A stretch of 64,000 nt of DNA from contig JAJPJA010000031.1 of NCBI GenBank assembly GCA_021324455.1, forward strand, positions 1 through 64,000, written 5' to 3'. Position 1 is the first letter of the stretch. Each line of letters begins with the position of its first letter. This DNA comes from Pseudomonadota bacterium. GTDB taxonomy: Bacteria > Desulfobacterota > Binatia > Binatales > Binataceae. The notes below the pieces were generated by a model, which made no database searches, was not told the origin of the DNA, and saw nothing but the letters and a program-made list of their open reading frames with translations. Positions 17,279 to 26,229 of the stretch are shown piece by piece. Both the position numbers and the translations under genes were made by a program.

Positions 17279-18231
17279 TTCTCTTTTGCCTCCGCCTTCT
17301 CGATAATGCGCGCGATTTGCTCGGCGCCGGGCCGCTTGTGATGCATGAACGGAATCGGGGCTTTGCCGCGCACGACCGCCTTGGCCGCGGTCGGCAGCAG
17401 CCTCATTAATCCACGGATGTTGGCCATCCCCTCGCTCTCGATTGCCAGCCGCCCCTCGTCCACCCATCCGGTGCGCTTGACCGAGGCGTGGAAACTATGG
17501 TGATGGCGCGCGACTTTTTCATTGGTGATGCCGTGCTTGAAGGCTTCGTCGCGCATCTCCATGATGCGCTCGGTGGGCGCGATTTCGCGCGGGCAATGCT
17601 CGCTGGCCTCGAAGCAATGCACACAGTCCCACATCCCTTTGGGCCGCTCCAGAATTGCCAGCCGCTCTTTGGTGGCGGTGTCGCGCGGGTCGTACAGGAA
17701 GCGCGACGCCTTGGTCAGCGCCGCCGGGCCGACGAATGCAAAATCCACCGGCAGCACGGTGCATCCTTCGTCGCACAGGCCGCAGTAAAAGCAGCTCATG
17801 GCCTGGCGCACCTTGGCCATCACGGAGTCGGGGATAGCCGGTTCGCCGTTTTCCGGCGCGCCGTTGGGTTCCAGCCAGGGCCTGGTCGCGTCGATCTTGT
17901 GCCATAAAAAAGCGTCCCAATCCTGGATCAGATCCTTGACCACGGGCATGTTGCGGATGGGCTCGACAGAGATATCGCCTTTTTTGGCCAGCTCCGCGAC
18001 CTTGCCGGTGCAGGCGAACATCGCCTTGCCGTTGACCCGGACCGTGCAGTCGCCGCAATAGCCATGCAGACATGAGCCGCGAAAGCCGAGCGTGGGATCC
18101 TGCTCATCGCGGATTTTCAGCAGCGCGTCCATCACGGTGGCGTCGTCGGCCAGCTCGACGGTGTAAGTCGAACGGCCCGGCTTGGCATTGTCGCCGGGTT
18201 CCTTGCGGTAAACGCTGAATTTGGCTTGCAT
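17275..18231 (-). CDS. Succinate dehydrogenase/fumarate reductase-type iron-sulfur subunit (SdhB-like)
   Basis: A 318-residue two-domain ferredoxin protein. The N-terminal domain holds the [2Fe-2S] motif GSCLHGYCGDCTVRVNGKA with a later FAC. The C-terminal helical domain holds cubane-cluster cysteines as CFYCGLCDEGC and CVHCFEASEHCP. About 90 extra residues follow the last cluster, longer than in E. coli SdhB. It should pass electrons between the neighbouring flavoprotein and the HdrB-like subunit. It lies 26 bases after the SdhA-like gene and overlaps the HdrB-like gene by four bases. Confidence 0.88.
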   Translation of the reverse strand: MQAKFSVYRKEPGDNAKPGRSTYTVELADDATVMDALLKIRDEQDPTLGFRGSCLHGYCGDCTVRVNGKAMFACTGKVAELAKKGDISVEPIRNMPVVKDLIQDWDAFLWHKIDATRPWLEPNGAPENGEPAIPDSVMAKVRQAMSCFYCGLCDEGCTVLPVDFAFVGPAALTKASRFLYDPRDTATKERLAILERPKGMWDCVHCFEASEHCPREIAPTERIMEMRDEAFKHGITNEKVARHHHSFHASVKRTGWVDEGRLAIESEGMANIRGLMRLLPTAAKAVVRGKAPIPFMHHKRPGAEQIARIIEKAEAKEK

Positions 18232-18257
18232 GTCAAAAACTCCTATTCCGCCGGCCG

Positions 18258-19868
18258 CTACAAGGCAACGACCAATTTGCGGTCAACCTGCGGCGCCCCC
18301 TGCACCATCGTAACGACGCTATGGCTGATACCGTTGCGATCGTCGCGCGCCGGATGGTCGGAGCGCCGATGCGCGCCGCGGCTTTCCTTGCGCGCCGCCG
18401 CCGCCGCGGTCACCGCCGCGGCCAAATTGAGCATCGCGCCCAGCTCCAGATGCGCGACCAGTTCGTAATTATAGACGGCCGACTGGTTTCTTACACCCAG
18501 CCGGGCATATCTTTCCTTCAGAGCATGGATTTGGTCGCGCGCCGATTGCAAGCCGTCGGCGTTGCGCACCGCGCCGGCATAACGATCCATCAGGGCGCCC
18601 AGCTCCGCGTGGATACGCCCGGCGGTGTCGGCGGGCTTATCGGTCGATAGCAGAGCTTCCAGCCGCTTTTTCTCTTCCTCCAGCCGGCCGGCGGGAAAGC
18701 TCGCCGCCGGGGCCGATTTGGCATACGCCGCCGCAGCTTCTCCCGCGCGCAGGCCGGATACCACCGCTTCGGTCAGGAGATTGCCGGCCATCCGTCCCGC
18801 GCCGTCCAACCCCGTACAGGCGCATTCGCCGCACGCATACAGCCCAGGCATCGCGGTCTGCCCGGAGATGCCGGCTTCGATCCCGCCGATCGACCGATGC
18901 GCCACGGGGCGAATCGGAATCAGGTCTTTGGCCGCGTCCAGTCCGGCGACGGTACGCAGCAGCTCGGTGGTTTGCGGAAAGCGCGACTTGAGTTTCTGGC
19001 TTCCGATCAGGGTCAGGTCCAGCGACACCGGTCCCCCCGCCTGGTCCATCGCCTGACAGATTTTCTCGCGCGTGGCGCCGGCCAGGTTGGAAAGCTCGCG
19101 GCCGCCGGCGGTGACTATCCGGCCGCCTTCGGCCAGCACCGCTTCGGTCACCATCAGGGAGGCGCCGCCGGGAAACACCAGCGGATGGAACTGCACCATC
19201 TCCATGTCGCGCAGCGGCACGCCCGCCTGGTAAGCCAGGTTCTGCCCGTCGCCCGTGGTGCCCATCGCAACCGTGGACGGCAGATACATCCGGGTGAACC
19301 CGCCGGTGGCAAGAATCACGGCGCGCGCCGCGAAACTGTCCAGCGTTCCCGGGCGCAGACCCAGCGCGGTAAGCCCGACGCATCGGGCGGAATCGATCGC
19401 GAGCCCGGTCACGTACCAGTCGGCGAACAGCGCGATGCGCTCGCGCTGAAACTGCTCATACAGCACCTGCATCACGACGTGGCCGGTGCGGTCGTCGACG
19501 TAGAGGCTGCGGGCGCGGCTGTTGGAGCCGAACCTGCGCCGGTCAAAGCGGCCGTCGGCGCCGCGATTGAACGGGGTACCCATCCGCTCCAGCCACATCA
19601 CGGCGTCGGCCGCGTGCTGGGTGAAGTTCTGGACCACGGCCGGATCGCACAGACCGTCGCCGGCCTGGAGGATGTCGCCGGCGTAAGCTTCGGGCGAATC
19701 GTCGGCGCCCAGCGGGGCGTTGATTCCGCCCTGGGCCAGCGCGGTATTGGTTCTGAGCGGATGGACTTTGCTGAGCAGAGCGACTTTGGCTCCGGCCTGT
19801 TTGGCGGCGATCGCCGCGCGCAAACCCGCGGCGCCGCCGCCCACCACCACAACGTCGAATTCCTGCAC
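18258..19868 (-). CDS. SdhA/FrdA-like FAD-dependent oxidoreductase with altered active site
   Basis: A 536-residue flavoprotein with VVVVGGGAAGLRAAIAAKQA at the N-terminus, RTGHVVMQVL, and MEMVQFHP in the SdhA position. It departs from succinate dehydrogenase. The His that binds FAD covalently (RSHTVAAQGG) is Asn here (RTNTALAQGG). The catalytic Arg of TEG-CRGEGG is Leu (TEAVLAEGG). The capping-domain RDVVAR motif is absent. The later substrate-site His (AHRSIGGI) and Arg (GAGRMAGN) remain. It therefore probably uses noncovalent FAD and a substrate other than succinate, or works in electron transfer. The start is GTG, six bases after the ETF stop. It belongs to an operon with ETF, SdhB-like and HdrB-like genes. 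Confidence 0.82.
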   Translation of the reverse strand: MQEFDVVVVGGGAAGLRAAIAAKQAGAKVALLSKVHPLRTNTALAQGGINAPLGADDSPEAYAGDILQAGDGLCDPAVVQNFTQHAADAVMWLERMGTPFNRGADGRFDRRRFGSNSRARSLYVDDRTGHVVMQVLYEQFQRERIALFADWYVTGLAIDSARCVGLTALGLRPGTLDSFAARAVILATGGFTRMYLPSTVAMGTTGDGQNLAYQAGVPLRDMEMVQFHPLVFPGGASLMVTEAVLAEGGRIVTAGGRELSNLAGATREKICQAMDQAGGPVSLDLTLIGSQKLKSRFPQTTELLRTVAGLDAAKDLIPIRPVAHRSIGGIEAGISGQTAMPGLYACGECACTGLDGAGRMAGNLLTEAVVSGLRAGEAAAAYAKSAPAASFPAGRLEEEKKRLEALLSTDKPADTAGRIHAELGALMDRYAGAVRNADGLQSARDQIHALKERYARLGVRNQSAVYNYELVAHLELGAMLNLAAAVTAAAAARKESRGAHRRSDHPARDDRNGISHSVVTMVQGAPQVDRKLVVAL

Positions 19869-19874
19869 CTTGAT

Positions 19875-21722
19875 TCAAACTCCTCTGGCGCGCTCCGGCC
19901 TAAGGCGCATCCGCAACGCGTCTTCCAGAGCGGGTAAAATCGTTTCCCAATCCGCGGCCAGTCCGATATTGGCGCGTTCGAAGATGGGCGCTTCGGGGTC
20001 GTTGTTGATCGCGACCACCGTCTGCGCCCGCTTGATTCCGATTACATGGTTGGGGGCGCCGCGGATACCAAGGGCGATGTACAGGCGCGGCTCCATCGCC
20101 TTGCCGGTAAGCCCGACCTGCAATTGCCGCGGCAGCCATCCCATATCCGTGACCCGGCGCGTCGCGCAGATCCCGGCCCCGATCGCGCGCGCGAATTGCT
20201 TGACCCGATCGACCCCCGCGGCGCCCACGCCCGCCCCCACTCCCACCACGATCTCGGAGCCTTCCAGCGGAAGCACGGAAGGGTCGAGCAGCGAAGTTGC
20301 TTTCAACCGCCGGCTGAGCGGCGAGCTCAGCGTGGGAACAATCGTCTCCACTTGCGCGACGCGCTCCGGTTGCGGGTCCGCCAGTTCGAGCACGCCCGAG
20401 CGCACCGTCGCCATCTGCGGATAAGTCCTGGACAAAATCGGCGCCACGATATTTCCGCCGAAGGCCGGCTTGAGCGCAACCAGCCGCCCTTCGCCGTCCA
20501 GCTCAAGTCCGATCGCGTCGCCGGTCAGACCAAGTCCCATCCGGGCGGCCAGCCGCGGACCCCAGTCGCGGCCCATCTCGCTGGCGCACAGCAGCAGCGC
20601 AAAGGGGCGGCGCTGCGCGACCAGATGCGCGATTGCTTCGGCCGCGGTTTCCGGACGATGGGTCTCGAGCGCGGGATGGTCGATGATCACGACGCGATCC
20701 GCGCCATAGCCGGCCAGCATCCGCGAATGCCGCGCGATGGCCGCGGGGAAGCCAACGGCAATCAGGGCACCGCCCACCTTGGGCGCCAGTTCGTCGGCGG
20801 CGGACAGCAACTCCAGGCTGCCGCGTGTGAGCTCGCCTTCAAGATTCTGCTCGCACACCACCCACACGTCGCGTCCAACAACCGGGTTGCGGATAGCGGG
20901 CGAGATCCTGCGGCGGGCGCGGCTGCTCGCGTCCAGCGCTCCCAGCCGGTCCAGTTCAATCAGCACCTGTGCGGCGGCGCTGCGGGCGTCGGCAGTGTCG
21001 ATCATCGTGCAATGCACCGACGGCGCCTGCTGGACCTGGACTTCCTGCACCCAGGTGGGAGAGCCGGCAAATCCGAACATTCCCGGTTCCAGGGTCAGTT
21101 CCGCCGCGGAAATCGCCGTCAGCGGCTTGCTTTTGGCGGCTTCCAGCGCGGCCGCACGCAGCGGCGGCGGACGCGTGGTGCGTTCCGCGCAGGTGAGCAG
21201 CACCGGCAGTTTAGCTTCGATTTCCTCGCTGCCTTCGTCGCTCTCGCGCTCGGCGCGGACGAGGTCGGCGTCGAGCGACAAATTGCGAATCCCGGTAATC
21301 TGCGCAATACCCAGCAATTCGGCGATCTCCGGCCCGACCTGACCGGTTTCGGCGTCGAGCGAATACTTGCCGAGCAGAATCAGATCGAAGCCCTCGCGCT
21401 TGAGCCACAGCGAGAGAGCGCGCGCGGTGGCCAGCGTATCGGAGCCGGCAAACGCGCGGTCCTGCAGATGCGCGGCCCGATCGATTCCCATCGCGAGAGT
21501 TTCGAGCAGCGAGCTTTGCGCCTGCGGCGGACCCATGGTGACGGAAACTGTCTCCGCACCGAACTTCCTGCCCAGTTCGACCGCGTAGGCCACGGCGTTG
21601 AGATCGAACGATCCCATCACCGTGGGCCCGTCGCGCCGGATGGTTTTGGTGACCGGATCGAAGCTGGCATCCTCGATCAGGGGAATCTGCTTGACGCAGA
21701 CGGCGATCTTGCGCAGGGGCAT
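19875..21722 (-). CDS. Electron transfer flavoprotein, beta and alpha subunits fused
   Basis: A 615-residue fusion. Residues 1 to about 255 are EtfB-like: IAVCVKQIP, DLNAVAYAVELGRKFGAE, LLGKYSLDAETGQVGPEIAE and PTWVQEVQVQ. Residues from about 285 are EtfA-like, ending in the FAD domain with SEIVVGVGAGVGAAG, LQVGLTGKAMEPRLYIALGI and VVAINNDPEAPIFERA. ETF carries electrons from acyl-CoA or similar dehydrogenases in the cytoplasm. Normally the two subunits are separate genes. The fused gene leads an operon with an SdhA-like flavoprotein, an SdhB-like protein and an HdrB-like protein, so those are its likely electron partners in place of the usual ETF:quinone oxidoreductase. Confidence 0.92.
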   Translation of the reverse strand: MPLRKIAVCVKQIPLIEDASFDPVTKTIRRDGPTVMGSFDLNAVAYAVELGRKFGAETVSVTMGPPQAQSSLLETLAMGIDRAAHLQDRAFAGSDTLATARALSLWLKREGFDLILLGKYSLDAETGQVGPEIAELLGIAQITGIRNLSLDADLVRAERESDEGSEEIEAKLPVLLTCAERTTRPPPLRAAALEAAKSKPLTAISAAELTLEPGMFGFAGSPTWVQEVQVQQAPSVHCTMIDTADARSAAAQVLIELDRLGALDASSRARRRISPAIRNPVVGRDVWVVCEQNLEGELTRGSLELLSAADELAPKVGGALIAVGFPAAIARHSRMLAGYGADRVVIIDHPALETHRPETAAEAIAHLVAQRRPFALLLCASEMGRDWGPRLAARMGLGLTGDAIGLELDGEGRLVALKPAFGGNIVAPILSRTYPQMATVRSGVLELADPQPERVAQVETIVPTLSSPLSRRLKATSLLDPSVLPLEGSEIVVGVGAGVGAAGVDRVKQFARAIGAGICATRRVTDMGWLPRQLQVGLTGKAMEPRLYIALGIRGAPNHVIGIKRAQTVVAINNDPEAPIFERANIGLAADWETILPALEDALRMRLRPERARGV

Positions 21723-22114
21723 GGCCGGGCCGTTCGGTTGCTTCGATTAACTTGCGGCCGGATCAACGCGCCGGCCAGAGCCCAACGAGGTTACTCGACC
21801 GGCCGCGTGGGATGCAACTGACACACTTCTGGTTCAACCCGCAACCAACAGTTTCCCCCGCCTGGATTTCGAGTTACAGGGGCGCACACGAATCTCGACC
21901 GTCCGGCCAGGCGCGGCGGTTGCCGCAACCGATAACCGAACGAAACCCTGACCGGCGCAGGCAGGACGCGGAGATCATCCCTGGAAGCGCCCACCCGGAC
22001 CACCTTTTCGGCGGCAGGCGATCACCCGATGCCGCCCGCTTCCTTCAGGCCGGGGCGAGCTTCTGGACATAATTCAATCGCCATATGTGCGTCCGATTGG
22101 AAAGTCCCCGGGAA
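21723..22114. other. Intergenic stretch without recognised gene
   Basis: About 390 bases between the ETF start and the polymerase stop, both on the minus strand. I found no conserved open frame, tRNA or clear terminator. It should hold the promoter of the ETF operon, but no good -35/-10 pair was visible. Confidence 0.4.
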
Positions 22115-24421
22115 TCACTCCGGCTCGCTCTGGGCGGCGGGGCGGATCAGTTCCTGCTGGACGCGCTCTTCGGGCGGGACCAGGGCGGCGGCGTCGAACA
22201 GGCCGGCGCGCTCGATGTACGGTTTGAACTTGTTGTACAGCTCGTCGAGCTTGGCCTGGTAGTACTCGACGTTCTCGTCGGGATTTTGGGGGTCGTATTC
22301 CGACACCATTTTGGCGGCGGCGCTGACCTTGACCCGCAGCCCCTTGCCCGCGACGTAATAGGATATCTGGTCGCCGCTGTTGTAAGGACGCGACGCCTTC
22401 AGCGCCAGCTCGTAGGCCGCAGCCACGTTGCGCCGTTTGCCGCCGATCTTCTGGCGATATACTTCGAGCGAGTCCTGCAGTGTGTCGGTTTTCATCAGCT
22501 CGCGGATGGGCATCTGATGCTCGGCGATGCGCCGCTTGTAGTCGTTCAACAGCGCGGGGATTTCTGCGCGCCGGTCCTGCAGCAGCCGGCGGAACATGTC
22601 CTCCATGAAGCGGCGCTGAAAACGCTCCAGCCCGCGCGACTTGAGCCCCGATCCGCGGATCGTCAGCTCGCCGCTGTCATCCAGCAGCACGTAGTTCTTC
22701 ATCTTGTAGCTGAACATGGCGGGATAACGGCCGTCGATCTCGAGCTTGATCCCTTCGGGAAGCGATTGGGCAATCGCGTCGAGCAGCGCCTCCTGTTCGC
22801 CCTCGCCTGCGCATCCGGGCGGCGCCACAAAGTAAATCCCGTCGGTGTCGGTTTCGATCACCTGGGCGCCGCGCGCCTCCAACTCCGTCATCGCGCGCTG
22901 GATCAGTTCGCGTCCGCGGCGGGTCACATCGCGGGCCTGCGCGTAGTCGTTGAAATGGCCCATCGCAAAGCCCAGGTAGCCGTAAAACGAATTGACCAGG
23001 ATTTTGAAGGTCTGCTGCAGCGCCTCCATGTAGCGGCGCTCGGCGGCCGCAAGCTCGCGCATGGCGGCCTTGGCCTGCACGCGGAAATTGCGCAACTGCG
23101 CCAGCATTTTGAGGAACACGCGCAAGCGGTCGGAGTCCGGTCCCAATCCGAACTGCAGCATCAGCGACGGATACAGCGAGGTCACGTCGCAATGCGCCAC
23201 CTGATGGGCCACGCCGAGGCGCCGCACCTCGGTATGGCCGCCGGCGAACGCCACCGGCTCGCCGGGAAGCGGCACGCCATGCCCCTGGGCCAGATAGGCG
23301 CGCAGCAGCAGCGAGTCGATCTTGGTCGCGTTCCCGCGCAGGATCACGTTCTGATAGGAGTAGGGGAAAATCTGCGCCTGCACAAAGTAGCTGAGCGACA
23401 GCAGCTCCGCCAGCCGGGACACCTGGCGCGCGTTGTCCAGCGCCGCGGCGCGCAGCGACTGCGGATCGTGCGCCATCAGGTCGCTTACCCGCTCGGGTTC
23501 CAGGTAGATGCGGCCGTGGTGCGCGAGCTTGAAGTGCCGCTCGATCTCCTCCAAACCGAACCCCTCCAGTTCGCGGCTGGCGATATCGTAATGCTGCGCC
23601 AGCATCCAGGTGTCCACCACGCTGCGGCCGTAGATGTCGAAGCGGCGATAGGCGATGGTCCGCTCCGCGATCTGCATCCGCGACGAGCGCGACCTGAGCG
23701 CGCTGGCATCGCGCCCCAGCTTGAGCGCCACCCGGTTGCGGCGCGCGCGCGCCTGCAGATAATCCAGCCCGAAGCGCAGCAGGTTGTGCCCTTCGATTAC
23801 GTCGGGGTCGCGCTCGCGGACGATCGCGGCGAACTGCTCCAGCATCGCCTTCTCATCCATCCCGGATCCCAGCAGGACGCGCTCGAAGCCTTTGGAATCG
23901 GCAATCGCGATCGCGGCCACGCGGTCGCCCTCGCGCGCGCCGGAGGGAAACTCGAAGCCCGGCGTGATGCAGGCCTGGATGTCGATCTGCATCCGATGAA
24001 GCTGGGCAAACTCCAGGCCGACGAAGAACGTCATCCCGTTGAGCATCAGGAACTGCTCGACCAAATCGGTCAGCACGAAGTAGGGAACTTCGTTGCCGCC
24101 CGCGTCAGCCTTGCGCAGATGCCGCCGGGCGGCTTCCAGCGCCGCGGGAGTATCGAACACGGCCAAATGGCGCAGCGGAAAATCGCCCTCAAGCTCGCGC
24201 ATCGAATGCGGCACCGCGAGGCTGGAGAACAGCGCGGGGTCGCCCAGCAGGATAAAGAACCGCAGCGGATGCCGCTCGCGCCTCAGCTCACCGCCGGCGC
24301 GGCGGAAAACCTCGGCCTGCTGCGGCCCGATCTCGACCGCGACGATCCCCGGATGATCCGATGATCCGAACAGCAGCCGGTTGCGGTAGAACTCGGCGGC
24401 GATTTGCTGGTAGCGCGTCAT
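22115..24421 (-). CDS. Family B DNA polymerase with degenerate exonuclease motifs
   Basis: A 768-residue B-family polymerase starting MTRYQQIAAEFYRNRLLF. Polymerase motifs are intact: A as DVTSLYPS (412-419), B as KILVNSFYG (473-481), C as the DTD of IETDTDGIYF (about 526). In the 3'-5' exonuclease domain, Exo I reads DIQ at 147-149 where DIE is expected, and Exo II reads NLLRFG (213-218) where the last residue should be Asp. Proofreading is therefore probably weak or lost. Its role could be repair or translesion synthesis like Pol II. The frame is open upstream to 24511, but the N-terminus fits best from 24421. No clear ribosome site distinguishes the starts. Confidence 0.87.
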   Translation of the reverse strand: MTRYQQIAAEFYRNRLLFGSSDHPGIVAVEIGPQQAEVFRRAGGELRRERHPLRFFILLGDPALFSSLAVPHSMRELEGDFPLRHLAVFDTPAALEAARRHLRKADAGGNEVPYFVLTDLVEQFLMLNGMTFFVGLEFAQLHRMQIDIQACITPGFEFPSGAREGDRVAAIAIADSKGFERVLLGSGMDEKAMLEQFAAIVRERDPDVIEGHNLLRFGLDYLQARARRNRVALKLGRDASALRSRSSRMQIAERTIAYRRFDIYGRSVVDTWMLAQHYDIASRELEGFGLEEIERHFKLAHHGRIYLEPERVSDLMAHDPQSLRAAALDNARQVSRLAELLSLSYFVQAQIFPYSYQNVILRGNATKIDSLLLRAYLAQGHGVPLPGEPVAFAGGHTEVRRLGVAHQVAHCDVTSLYPSLMLQFGLGPDSDRLRVFLKMLAQLRNFRVQAKAAMRELAAAERRYMEALQQTFKILVNSFYGYLGFAMGHFNDYAQARDVTRRGRELIQRAMTELEARGAQVIETDTDGIYFVAPPGCAGEGEQEALLDAIAQSLPEGIKLEIDGRYPAMFSYKMKNYVLLDDSGELTIRGSGLKSRGLERFQRRFMEDMFRRLLQDRRAEIPALLNDYKRRIAEHQMPIRELMKTDTLQDSLEVYRQKIGGKRRNVAAAYELALKASRPYNSGDQISYYVAGKGLRVKVSAAAKMVSEYDPQNPDENVEYYQAKLDELYNKFKPYIERAGLFDAAALVPPEERVQQELIRPAAQSEPE

Positions 24422-24547
24422 CGACGTAGCCGATTGTGAACGCCAGCACCTTGCCGACTCAAGAGGCGGTCGGCGGCGTTCTCGACACGGAGAGCGGTTG
24501 ATGTCATACAACGGCGGCTGAACGGTTCACCGCCGCCGGAGGTTGTT

Positions 24548-25483
24548 ATGGCACAGCTTGGAATCGCGATAATGCCCAATCCGCCCGCCCAGCTCGGCGC
24601 ACTGGCGCGCGAGGCTGAAGACGCGGGCTTTGCCGGCGTGTTCATACCGGAGATCGCCAACGACGGGATTATGGGATGTCAGCTGATCGCGGCAGCCACG
24701 CGGACGATTAAATTATACACCTGGATTACCAACATCCATTTCCGCCAGCCGCATCTGTGCGCCGCCTCGGCGGCGATGGTGCAGGAGTTGTCGGGCGGGC
24801 GTTTCAATCTGGGGCTGGGCGTGAGCCATCGGCCGGCCATGCGCGCGATCGGCATCGACCTGGGCCCCAACGCGCGCGACAAGCTGCGCAACTATACGGT
24901 GGATTTGCGCCGTTTGCTCAACGCGGAAGTCAAGGCCTATCCGCTGCCCAGGCCGGCGGCGCCGATTCCCATCTATATCGGCGCTCTGGCGCTGGAGACC
25001 GCGCGCATGGCCGGAGAAATCGCGGACGGACTGGAACTGTACAACTGTCCGCCGCAGCGGGTGCGGCAGATGCGCCAGGCGGCGGAGCAGGCCGCGGGAT
25101 CATCCGGAAAAACCCATGTGACCGCGGCAATCAACGCGTTCGTCAACGACGACCTCCAGCAGGCCTACGCAGCGGCCCGCCGCGGGCTGAGCGGATATGC
25201 GACGGTGCCCTTCTACAACCGCCAGTTCGCCCGCAGCGGCTTCGAGCAAGAGGCGGCGGCCGCGCTTGCGGCTGCCCAACGCCGCGACCGCGACGGCGTG
25301 CGCGCCGCGCTGACCAACGAGATGCTGGACGCGGTGGCCTTGATCGGCCCGGTACCCCGATGCGCCGAGCGAATCGAAGCCTACCGCGAATCCGGCGCCG
25401 ACCTGCCGGTGATCGTCCCCATCAGCAGCAACCCGCAGGCGGAAACCCGCCGCCTGATTAAGGAGTTCGGGAGATTTATCTAG
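24548..25483 (+). CDS. LLM class F420-dependent oxidoreductase
   Basis: A 311-residue luciferase-like TIM barrel with the ATG after GGAGG. It shows LAREAEDAGFAGVFIPEI, the RTIKLYTWITNIHFRQPH strand, ELSGGRFNLGLGVSHRPAMR and IPIYIGALALETARMAGEIA. The GVSHRP element is typical of a subgroup close to F420-dependent dehydrogenases. It is divergent from the polymerase gene (126 bases apart) and convergent with a CMD-family gene, with a terminator hairpin between. It stands alone in its own transcription unit. Confidence 0.88.
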   Translation: MAQLGIAIMPNPPAQLGALAREAEDAGFAGVFIPEIANDGIMGCQLIAAATRTIKLYTWITNIHFRQPHLCAASAAMVQELSGGRFNLGLGVSHRPAMRAIGIDLGPNARDKLRNYTVDLRRLLNAEVKAYPLPRPAAPIPIYIGALALETARMAGEIADGLELYNCPPQRVRQMRQAAEQAAGSSGKTHVTAAINAFVNDDLQQAYAAARRGLSGYATVPFYNRQFARSGFEQEAAAALAAAQRRDRDGVRAALTNEMLDAVALIGPVPRCAERIEAYRESGADLPVIVPISSNPQAETRRLIKEFGRFI

Positions 25484-25500
25484 ACCCGGCGCTCCGTCCC

Positions 25501-25535
25501 CTCTCTCACGGCCTGAGAGAGCGCCGCCGATTTTT
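25501..25535 (+). terminator. Rho-independent-type terminator
   Basis: CTCTCTCA and TGAGAGAG form an eight-pair stem around a CGGCC loop. A T-run at 25531-25535 follows after a short GC spacer. It lies 18 bases after the LLM stop and may serve both convergent genes; the T-run overlaps the stop codon of the opposing gene. Confidence 0.6.
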
Positions 25536-26091
25536 ACTTTCCCTTCTTGGCGCCGGGGAGGAAATCGTCCAGCGGCACGCCGAAGCTGTTCAGCGCCCAC
25601 GACACCAGGTTGTACTGTCCGATGGTAAACACCAGGTCCATCATCTGCTGGCGGTCGTAGCGCCGGGCCAGGCGCTCCCAGGTCGCGTCGGCCACCACCG
25701 AATTTTCGTACAGATCGTCGCACGCCTGCAGGATGGCCGCGTCATGCTCGTTCCATCCGGCTTGCGGTCCCTGCTTGATGCGCTCGATCTCGGCCTCGGT
25801 AATCCCGGCGCGGCGGCCGACCAGCACGTGCTGCTCCCATTCGTAGGGCGCCTGATTGAGCCATCCGATACGCAATATCGCCAATTCCCGGTCGCGCTCG
25901 GGCAGCGTCTGGCGCGACAGGATGTAGCCGGCGAAACGCAGCCAGCTGCGCGCCAGTTTGGGATGATTGGCCAGCGTGGCGAAGATGTTCGGAATAACGC
26001 CCTGGATGCGGTTTTTCTCCGCCATCGCCGCTTCTTCAGGGGAAAGCGTGGTCATGTCGCACAGGGGGATGCGCTGTTTTCGTTCGACCAT
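25534..26091 (-). CDS. Carboxymuconolactone decarboxylase (CMD) family protein
   Basis: A 185-residue helical protein resembling the AhpD/CMD fold, with IPNIFATLANHPKLARSWLR, LPERDRELAILRIGWLNQAP and a YEWEQHVLVGRRAGITEAEI core. The AhpD-type CxxC is absent and EWEQH stands in its place, so peroxidase activity is unlikely. Relatives are often annotated near degradative LLM and SDR genes. The ATG follows GGAG at eight bases. It is monocistronic and convergent with the LLM gene. Confidence 0.85.
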   Translation of the reverse strand: MVERKQRIPLCDMTTLSPEEAAMAEKNRIQGVIPNIFATLANHPKLARSWLRFAGYILSRQTLPERDRELAILRIGWLNQAPYEWEQHVLVGRRAGITEAEIERIKQGPQAGWNEHDAAILQACDDLYENSVVADATWERLARRYDRQQMMDLVFTIGQYNLVSWALNSFGVPLDDFLPGAKKGK

Positions 26092-26229
26092 GATCTAGTC
26101 TCCGTCTTGGTGTGCGTTTTCACTCATACGCCAAAGCCCGCCCTCCCCTCTTACAACTCTTTCCACCCGGGGCATAGAAGCGCGCGGCGCGCGATGATAA
26201 AAACTCCTGTTTAAGGCACGAGGCTTGAG

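Noticed and set aside
20046-24364. Long plus-strand frames (591 and 759 residues) opposite the ETF fusion and the polymerase
   Set aside because: Shadow frames; the minus-strand proteins carry conserved motifs.
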